Shown one piece after another: positions 54,746-64,000 of a stretch of 64,000 bases of DNA. The position numbers were made by a program, and so were the translations under genes. Numbering within the stretch: the stretch's first letter is position 1; every line of letters starts with the position of its first letter. Origin of the DNA: SZAS-79 sp963844255. GTDB lineage: Bacteria > Pseudomonadota > Gammaproteobacteria > Burkholderiales > SG8-39. The notes under the pieces were generated by a model. That model was not told the origin of the DNA and did no database searches. It worked only from the letters and a program-made list of their open reading frames with translations. The DNA lies in contig CAWJNP010000017.1 of assembly GCA_963844255.1 (NCBI GenBank), positions 62,001 through 126,000 on the forward strand, in the 5' to 3' direction.

Positions 54746-55399
54746 CTACCAGCGTATGGGCGGCCTGCCGCTTCGCACGAGGAAGTCGTTCGCCCTGGAG
54801 AAATGCCGGCACCCGAGGAAGTGGCGCGCAGACAGCGGCGACGGGTGGGCGGCCTCGAGCACACAGTGGCGTTGCGGGTCGATCAGCACGGCCTTGGCGC
54901 GCGCATGATTGCCCCACAGCAGGAAAGCGGCCGCCCCGGCACGCTCCGATGCGGCCGCGATCAGTGTGTCGGTGACCTTTGCCCATCCGATGCGTGCATG
55001 GGAGGCCGGCTGGCCGTCCTCGACGCTCAGCGAGGTATTCAGCAGCAGAATGCCCTGCCTTGCCCATGCGTTGAGGTCACCGGTATTTGCGGCGTCGATG
55101 CCGAGGTCGGCCTTCAATTCCTTGAAAACGTTCCTGAGCGAAGGCGGGATGCGCACGCCGGCAGGTACCGAAAATGCCAGCCCCATCGCCTGGCCTTCGC
55201 CGTGATAGGGATCCTGGCCGAGGATCACGACCTTGAGGTCTTCGGGCGCGACCAGTTCCAGCGCGCGGTAGCGCAAGGGGGCGGGAGGGTAGACCCGCAC
55301 GCCTTCGCGTTCGCGCGCGGCGACATGCGCCTCGGCGTGCGCGAGCGCGACGCGCGCATCGGCATCGAGTGCATCGGACCAGGCGGCAGGCAGGGGCAT
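54746..55399 (-). CDS. ung: Uracil-DNA glycosylase, family 1
   Basis: A 217-residue DNA repair enzyme that excises uracil. It carries VILGQDPYHGEGQAMGLAFSV (water-activating Asp), LLLNTSLSV, FLLWGNHA and HPSPLSA with the catalytic histidine. All residues of family 1 are present. On the minus strand it lies beyond a terminator from garR, so it should have its own promoter in the 90-base gap. Confidence 0.96.
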   Translation of the reverse strand: MPLPAAWSDALDADARVALAHAEAHVAAREREGVRVYPPAPLRYRALELVAPEDLKVVILGQDPYHGEGQAMGLAFSVPAGVRIPPSLRNVFKELKADLGIDAANTGDLNAWARQGILLLNTSLSVEDGQPASHARIGWAKVTDTLIAAASERAGAAAFLLWGNHARAKAVLIDPQRHCVLEAAHPSPLSARHFLGCRHFSRANDFLVRSGRPPIRW

Positions 55400-55409
55400 C
55401 GAATAGAAA

Positions 55410-55451
55410 GTAAAAGATTTAAAACCAAAGAGCCGCTACACGAGCGGCTCT
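55410..55451 (-). terminator. Rho-independent terminator of the garR-like gene
   Basis: On the minus strand, a perfect 9-bp stem AGAGCCGCT / AGCGGCTCT (55429-55451) with a 5-base loop, followed by TTGGTTTTAAATCTTTT. It separates the dehydrogenase from ung. Confidence 0.75.
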
Positions 55452-55462
55452 CAGGGTGGTTT

Positions 55463-55481
55463 GTGTATCGATATCGATACA
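55463..55481. repeat. Long palindrome TGTATCGATATCGATACA, copy 2
   Basis: The second copy of the palindrome at 52536-52555. Here it lies between the stop of the dehydrogenase and its terminator. The 23 bases from 55459 match copy 1 exactly; after ACA the two diverge. Confidence 0.75.
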
Positions 55482-55496
55482 GGATCGAACCGGCGC

Positions 55497-56374
55497 TCAG
55501 TCCCTCGCCAGCAGGTCCATGAGCGAGCAGGTATCCCAGCGCGCGCCGCCGCGCGCCTGCACCTGCGCGTAATACTGGTCGACCAGTGCCGTGTTCGGCA
55601 GCCGCGCGCCGTTCTTCTTCGCTTCTTCCAGGCAGATGCCGAGGTCCTTGCGCATCCAGTCGACCGCAAAGCCGAAGTTGTCGAACTTCACGTCGTTCAT
55701 CGCCTTCCAGCGGTTTTCCATCTGCCACGAGCCGGCCGCGCCCTTGGAGATCACGGCGACGACCTTCTCGATGTCGAGCCCCGCCTTCTTGCCGAAGTTG
55801 AGCGCCTCCGACAGGCCCTGCAGGAGGCCCGCGATCGCGATCTGGTTGACCATCTTGGTGAGCTGGCCGGCCCCGGCCTCGCCGATCAGCACGCAGCTCT
55901 TGGCGTAGATGTCGAGCACCGGCTTGGCCGTGGCGAAGACGGCTTCGTCGCCACCGCACATGATGCCCGAGCTGTCCGTTGACCGCGCCGGCCTGGCCGC
56001 CGGACACGGGCGCATCGATGAAGTCCACGCCCTGGGCCTTGCACTTGGCGTAAAGCTCGCGCGCGAGGATTGCCGAGGCCGTCGTGTGGTCGACCAGCAG
56101 GGCGCCCTTTTTCATCCCGGCCAGCGCACCGGCCGTCGCCATAGACCACCGAGCGCACGTCGTCGTCGTTGCCCACGCACATCAGGACGACATCGGCGCC
56201 CGCGGCGGCTTCCTTCGGGGTGGCGGCGGACTTGCCGCCGTATTCCTTGACCCACTGGGCGGATTTGGCCGCGTTGCGGTTGTAGACGGTGACCTCGTGG
56301 CCGCCCTTTTTCAGCAGGTGTCCGGCCATCGGGTAGCCCATGACACCCAGGCCGAGGAATGCGACTTTCGCCAT
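55497..56374 (-). CDS. garR: 2-hydroxy-3-oxopropionate reductase-like dehydrogenase, frameshifted
   Basis: A beta-hydroxyacid dehydrogenase of about 292 residues, close to tartronate semialdehyde reductase. It begins AKVAFLGLGVMGYPMAGHL (Rossmann loop); FIDAPVSGGQAGA is the substrate loop and GQLTKMVNQIAIAG holds the catalytic lysine. Two extra bases on this strand break it: near 56132 (restoring a DGxALAGMKKG segment) and near 55965 (restoring GQLGIMCGGDEAVF). The gene symbol is a best guess; 3-hydroxyisobutyrate dehydrogenase is an alternative. Confidence 0.82.
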
Positions 56375-56464
56375 AACGGAATCTCCAAGCGGTTGTCTGA
56401 ATTGAGGAAAGCGTGAATTTTACACCCCGGTCCCAGAGGCCCCCTGGCTCACTGCATGAGCCTC

Positions 56465-56492
56465 TTGCGGACCCTTCCGGTCAACCTATACA
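56465..56492 (+). promoter_or_regulatory. Possible recA promoter
   Basis: TTGCGG at 56465-56470 and TATACA at 56487-56492, 16 bases apart. The SOS box begins 3 bases downstream, so bound LexA would cover the transcription start. A second possible -10, TATACA within the SOS box, is an alternative. Confidence 0.45.
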
Positions 56493-56494
56493 AT

Positions 56495-56514
56495 TACTGC
56501 ACGTTTATACAGTA
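56495..56514 (+). promoter_or_regulatory. SOS (LexA) box of recA
   Basis: TACTGCACGTTTATACAGTA, a near-palindrome matching the TACTG-N10-CAGTA consensus, 70 bases before the recA start. It indicates LexA repression and DNA-damage induction of recA. No lexA gene is in the window. Confidence 0.85.
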
Positions 56515-56583
56515 CCCGGTGTTAGCCCGGGCGGACAGACCGCCCGCCACTTGATGCTGACGGCACATAAGAAGGAAGTAGTC

Positions 56584-57671
<1,088 letters not shown>

Positions 57672-57674
57672 GTG

Positions 57675-58178
57675 ATGGATCAGCCGGACGCAGATTCGCC
57701 AGGGCGCGAGCCCGAACCGTCCGAGCGCGGGCCGGACACGCCCCGCGAACTCAAGGCACGCGCGCTGCGCCTGCTCATGCGTCGCGAGCACGGCCGGGCC
57801 GAGCTGGAGAAAAAGCTCGCTGCCCACGCCGCGTGCGCGGCGGATCTCGAGGTGCTGCTGGACGAACTCATCCGGCGCAAGCTCCTTTCGGAGGATCGGA
57901 TGGCCGAGCAACGCGCGCATACGCTGTCGCGCAAGTACGGTGCCTCGCGCGTGCGCCACGACCTGCGCGCGCGTGGCGTGGGCGACGAAACCATTGCGCG
58001 CGTGACGGCCGAGGCCGAGGCCACCGAACTTGCGCGCGCCCGGACGATCTGGACGAGGAAATTCCGCGTGGCCGGCACGACGCCCGGGGAGCGCGCCAGG
58101 CAGATGCGCTTTCTTGCGTCGCGCGGTTTTTCCGGCGACACCATCCGCAAGGTGCTCGCCGGATCCGTGGACGACTGA
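57675..58178 (+). CDS. recX: RecA regulator RecX
   Basis: A 167-residue helical protein that modulates RecA filaments. It shows the three-helix repeats LKARALRLLMRREHGRAELEKKL, LLDELIRRKLLSEDRMAEQ and RQMRFLASRGFSGDTIRKVL. The first 25 residues are an acidic, proline-rich extension. ATG at 57675 is used; GTG at 57672 is adjacent and in frame. Cotranscribed with recA. Confidence 0.9.
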   Translation: MDQPDADSPGREPEPSERGPDTPRELKARALRLLMRREHGRAELEKKLAAHAACAADLEVLLDELIRRKLLSEDRMAEQRAHTLSRKYGASRVRHDLRARGVGDETIARVTAEAEATELARARTIWTRKFRVAGTTPGERARQMRFLASRGFSGDTIRKVLAGSVDD

Positions 58179-58184
58179 GCCCGG

Positions 58185-58649
58185 TTACTTGGGTTTTTCG
58201 CCGGTGCCCGGCGCCGCTTGCGGGGTACTGGCGTTTTGTTCCTGCCTGTCGATGGTCGTGGACTTCCCGAAAACAACCTTGAGCACATCGGGATAGTCGT
58301 AGCCGGTGCCCTTGTTGTGATCGATGATCGCGCCGATCCCGCCACCGAAGATGATGTTGCCGAACATCCCGCCTGCTGCGCGCGAGATCGCGCGCAGCAG
58401 TCCGGGTGGATGACCTTCCCGGCTGCATTCCACGGTCAGGTCTTCCGAAGAGCGTCGCACGCCGACGAAGGCGGGGGTGGTCGTTTCCCAGCTGCCCTTG
58501 TCGTTACGAAGCGTGCATTTGGCCTTGTCGACGCTTGAGCCGCTTTCGGTGTGGGTCGTGACCGATACGGATTGCATTTCCGAACCGGTGATCGATGCGC
58601 ATCCGGACGTCAGCCCTGCCGCCGCGATGACTGCAAACAGATATTTCAT
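58185..58649 (-). CDS. Predicted lipoprotein with glycine-rich segment
   Basis: A 154-residue lipoprotein starting MKYLFAVIAAAGLTSGCAS, with lipobox TSGC (Cys about 18). A central part with VSVTTHTESG, AKCTLRNDKGSWETTTPAFV and VECSREG is followed by a glycine-rich helix FGNIIFGGGIGAIIDHNKGTGYDYPD. The pattern resembles small surface lipoproteins of unknown role common in proteobacteria. I chose ATG at 58649, since the signal begins there. It converges on recX. Confidence 0.72.
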   Translation of the reverse strand: MKYLFAVIAAAGLTSGCASITGSEMQSVSVTTHTESGSSVDKAKCTLRNDKGSWETTTPAFVGVRRSSEDLTVECSREGHPPGLLRAISRAAGGMFGNIIFGGGIGAIIDHNKGTGYDYPDVLKVVFGKSTTIDRQEQNASTPQAAPGTGEKPK

Positions 58650-58803
58650 GGAATCTCCCTGTCGTGCATCCACGAGACCCTTTCTGGCGAAGGGTGACGC
58701 GATGATAGGCGACATTCGACTGCCTGAACATTGACGCGGAGGAGATCGGGGAAAAGGGATTTCCATTACAATACAAAGTTCTCCCGCATCTTTTGCACCG
58801 CAC

Positions 58804-61424
<2,621 letters not shown>

Positions 61425-61426
61425 GC

Positions 61427-62327
61427 GTGCAAGCGGGCGGGCTGGCGGCCCTGCGCGCCGCAGCCTACCGCCCGGTCATCCTCTGCGCGCTGTGCTACGG
61501 AACGGGCGTGGTGTTTGCGCGAGCAGCCTTCGAGGACGGCAGCAACGCGATCACGGTGGTCACGATACGCTGCACGTTTGCCGCGATTGCGATCGGACTC
61601 GCCTTGCAGGCAAGCCGTGCCCTGCCCACGCCGCCACGCGAACGGCGTCTGCTGCTGGCCCTTGGTGTCCTGTTCGCGCTGAACGTTTTCACGTTCTACA
61701 AGGCGATCGAGCTGCTGCGCGTGCCGCTCGCGATCCTGATCTTCTATGTGTACCCGCTGCTGTCGGGTGCGTTCAGCGCGATGGCCGGGCTCGAGCGGTT
61801 CAACCGGCGCACGCTGGTCTTCGGCCTGGTTTCATTCGCGGGTCTTGCGCTCGCGACCGGTGCAGCGCCCGAAAGCCTGAACCTGGCGGGTGTCGGCTAT
61901 GCGCTTGTTGCCGCCGTCATGATCGCGGCGGTCCTGGTCGTGTCGACGCGATACCTGTCCCATGTCGAGGCGAAGGGCCGCACCTTCTGGATGATGGCCA
62001 GCACCTCGGCCATGCTCGTCTGCGCCATGCTCGCAGGCGACGCGGCTGCCTGGCCGAAGAGTGCTACGGGCTGGTGGGCGGTCGTCGCCGTGTGCCTGCT
62101 GTATTCGGTCGGCCTGGTTTCGCTCTTTACCTCGGCTTCACGCATCGGTCCATTGCGGACATCGCTGGTCATGAACATCGAGCCGATCATCGCCATCGGC
62201 AACCAGCTGGCTGATCCTGGGCCAGGGCCTCGCGCCGGCGCAGTTGTTCGGCGCCGCGCTCGTGCTCGCGGGGGTCGTCGGTGCGCAGATGGGCAAACGC
62301 CCCGTCACCGTTCCGACCGATAAATAA
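61427..62327 (+). CDS. EamA/DMT-family transporter, frameshifted
   Basis: About 300 residues with ten predicted transmembrane helices in two EamA repeats; the first starts ALCYGTGVVFARAAF, the second VGYALVAAVMIAAVLVVSTRY. Such proteins export amino acids or metabolites. The start is GTG two bases after alaS. One extra G at about 62198 breaks the last helix; removing it gives IATSWLILGQGLAPAQLFGA and a stop at 62327. Substrate unknown. Confidence 0.82.
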
Positions 62328-62340
62328 CCGGGAAGGGAAG

Positions 62341-62400
62341 GGGTACGGGGGAACCGCAGGTTCCCCGTTCCGAGTGGTCGGGGGAACCGCAGGTTCCCCT
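62341..62400. repeat. GGGGAACC hairpin repeat, two tandem copies
   Basis: Two palindromes GGGGAACC-GCA-GGTTCCCC, at 62348-62366 and 62381-62399, 33 bases apart. The first has the upstream GGGTACG seen in the copy inside pilD (32584-32610). They lie between the eamA stop and the convergent AAA ATPase gene and could act as structured mRNA ends for either side; no T-run follows. Confidence 0.75.
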
Positions 62401-62403
62401 GGC

Positions 62404-63402
62404 CTAGAAGCCGATCCGCTGGCGTTTGACGCTGCGGTTGTCCTGGATGTCGTCAGGTGAAATCTCGCTGCGGCCGGCGAGCTTTGCGTTCCCAAAGCCC
62501 GCCTGGATCACCCTGCGCATTTCGCGCGGCCCGAAGGTCGAGAGTTTCTCCAGCAGACTGTCGGAGGGGATCTCCGGAAACCCCTTGCCCCAGTCGTGAC
62601 CGTTGCGGATCTCGCGATAGATGGATCGCGCGATGCGCATCGCCCCGGTCGCGTCCGGCGGTTCGATCTCGTAGACATTCATGCGGTTGAGGATCGGCTC
62701 GGGGATGCGCGAAGCGTCGTTGGCGGTGGCAAACCACACCGCGCCGGAAGCATCGATCGGGACCTCGACGAACTCGTCCACGAAGCGCGTGGCCGTGCCG
62801 CCCTCGAGCAGTTCGTACAGCGCGCCGAGCGGATCGTACTGACCGTCGCCCGAGGCCTTGTCGATTTCGTCGACGACCATCACCGGGTTGGCATAGTCGC
62901 CGTTGACAAAGGTGTCGAACACCTTGCCGGGCTTCGCGTTCTTCCATTGCGACGATGCCCCCGAGAGCACCCAGCCGGCGGTGAGCGAACTCATCGGCAC
63001 GAAGCCGAATCCGGTGCCCATGAGTTCCGCGATGCGTCGCGCAAAGTGCGTCTTGCCGATGCCGGGGTCGCCGAGCAGCAGCATCGGCGGCAGTTCGATC
63101 GAGTCGTTGGAGTCGATGCACAGGGCAAGCTGCTTGCTGATGTCCTCGAGGACTTCCGAAAAATTCGGCAGGTCCTCGAACAGTTCGTCCATCACCGGCA
63201 GGGCGGAGGGCTTTACCGTGAAACGCTGGCCACCGAGCTTGAGCATCTTCTCGTACAGCGCGCGCAGCGCCTCGTTGGCGGTGGGCGCAAGCTCCTGCAG
63301 CGCACGGTCGACTTTCGAGATGTTGTAGACGTCCCTGAATCCGGCGATGGGAAGGACGGCGGAATGCTCCGGCGGATTCGGGATAGCGACGGTTGCCGAC
63401 AT
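62404..63402 (-). CDS. AAA+ family ATPase (Lon-like ATPase domain)
   Basis: A 332-residue ATPase. Walker A is LLLGDPGIGKTHFARRIAEL, Walker B is PVMVVDEIDKASGD, and sensor motifs are WFATANDASRIPEPILNRM and FGPREMRRVIQAGFG. The fold resembles the ATPase module of Lon but there is no protease domain. ATG at 63402 is preceded by GAAGGAGATAACAAC. Its role is not known to me. Confidence 0.85.
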   Translation of the reverse strand: MSATVAIPNPPEHSAVLPIAGFRDVYNISKVDRALQELAPTANEALRALYEKMLKLGGQRFTVKPSALPVMDELFEDLPNFSEVLEDISKQLALCIDSNDSIELPPMLLLGDPGIGKTHFARRIAELMGTGFGFVPMSSLTAGWVLSGASSQWKNAKPGKVFDTFVNGDYANPVMVVDEIDKASGDGQYDPLGALYELLEGGTATRFVDEFVEVPIDASGAVWFATANDASRIPEPILNRMNVYEIEPPDATGAMRIARSIYREIRNGHDWGKGFPEIPSDSLLEKLSTFGPREMRRVIQAGFGNAKLAGRSEISPDDIQDNRSVKRQRIGF

Positions 63403-63587
63403 GTTGTTATCTCCTTCGGTTTGTGCGACGGGAACAACGCGCTGTGCAAAACGTAGCACGGCAATTCCGGTGTAGCAATACTCAGGCCAATCAACGGCCG
63501 AACGAACTTTCGGATGACCCTGAGGCAATAGAGACTGGCAGTCTGCCGGTGCGAGTGCTGCCAGCAATCGTCGTATAGTTGCGTTCC

Positions 63588-64000
63588 ATGAAGAGCGAAA
63601 CCGGATCGTCGACCTACCGCGCGGAATTCACCGCCGCGTATTTCAACGCACGCAGCCCGGAGCATCTGCCCGGCCTGCTCGGCATCGAAATCCTTTCCGT
63701 CGGGCCGGCGGGTGTCGAAAGCCGCATCGCGGTGCGCAAGGCTCTGTTCGCGCCGAACGGCTTTCTGCATGCGGCGACCGTCGTCGCGCTGGCCGACACG
63801 TCCTGCGGCTACGGCTGCGTTTCGCACCTGCCTTCCGGTGCCACGGGATTCACCACGGTCGAATTGAAGAGCAACCACCTGGGTACCACCCGGGAAGGCG
63901 CGATTCTGTGCACTGCTGCGCCAGTCCACCTCGGGCGCACGACCCAGGTGTGGGATGCGGTTGTGAGCATTGAGGGCAGCGGCAAGAAGATCGCGCTTTT
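63588..64000 (+). CDS. PaaI-like hotdog thioesterase, 5' part
   Basis: An open frame from ATG 63588 to the window end, so the C-terminus is missing. The 137 residues visible read as a hotdog-fold acyl-CoA thioesterase: LPGLLGIEILSVGPAGVESRI, ALFAPNGFLHAATVVALADTS with the asparagine/glycine signature and helix, and FTTVELKSNHLG, GAILCTAAPVHLGRTTQVWDA. Substrate unknown. The nearest promoter-like element is TATAGT at 63574-63579, very close to the ATG. Confidence 0.82.
   Translation, partial: MKSETGSSTYRAEFTAAYFNARSPEHLPGLLGIEILSVGPAGVESRIAVRKALFAPNGFLHAATVVALADTSCGYGCVSHLPSGATGFTTVELKSNHLGTTREGAILCTAAPVHLGRTTQVWDAVVSIEGSGKKIAL

Noticed and set aside
62341..62400. CRISPR array at the GGGGAACC repeats
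   Set aside because: Only two short palindromes 33 bases apart with no further units and no cas genes nearby.

Overview
The window is a GC-rich stretch of a betaproteobacterial chromosome, most like Burkholderiales. The evidence is gene order and content: a full mraZ-to-lpxC division and cell-wall (dcw) cluster, a Bug-type solute receptor, the argJ / DUF815 / MutT-ThiE fusion / yacG / zapD / coaE / pilD / pilC block, and the corB-corE-ffh-rpsP-rimM-trmD-rplS neighbourhood. I saw no rRNA, tRNA or CRISPR array.

Layout. 1-3.5 kb: the end of an MCE lipid-transport protein, a lipoprotein, a Bug receptor, and a convergent scoAB CoA-transferase. 3.7-22.5 kb: the dcw cluster (mraZ, rsmH, ftsL, ftsI, murE, murF, mraY, murD, ftsW, murG, murC, murB, ddlB, ftsQ, ftsA, ftsZ), then lpxC. 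The genes are tightly coupled by ATGA-type overlaps and preceded by a probable MraZ-controlled promoter. 22.5-34 kb: a small membrane protein, dciA, an M23 peptidase, secA, argJ, a DUF815 ATPase, a MutT-ThiE fusion, then yacG, zapD, coaE, pilD and pilC on the minus strand. 34.3-42.4 kb: corB and corE, ffh, then a 2.4 kb accessory insertion (an IS1182-like element plus an orphan DNA-binding protein), then rpsP-rimM-trmD-rplS and a strong terminator. 42.5-47.3 kb: ribBA-ribH-nusB-thiL-pgpA-pncC and a phosphoglycerate-mutase-like phosphatase. 47.4-50.6 kb: a complete AmmeMemoRadiSam system with a fused Memo-AMMECR1 protein, then a GNAT acetyltransferase. 50.6-56.4 kb: two beta-hydroxyacid dehydrogenases, a VOC protein, an MscS channel, two lipoproteins and ung, with a pair of identical long palindromes. 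56.5-64 kb: recA with an SOS box, recX, alaS, an EamA transporter, an AAA+ ATPase and a partial PaaI-like thioesterase.

Sequence quality. Seventeen conserved, mostly essential genes are broken by about 35 one-base frameshifts. Every one I could resolve is an extra base; I found no clear deletion. They are dense at 4.6-19.4 kb and absent at about 20.2-36.2 kb. This looks like insertion-biased sequencing error rather than gene decay, so those genes are listed as CDS with the shift positions noted.

Items most worth a second look: the orphan SeqA-N-like / Mrr-N-like protein with its inverted-repeat promoter beside the IS; the fused AmmeMemoRadiSam protein; the paired TGTATCGATATCGATACA palindromes; and the GGGGAACC/GGTTCCCC hairpin repeat, one copy of which sits in frame inside pilD.
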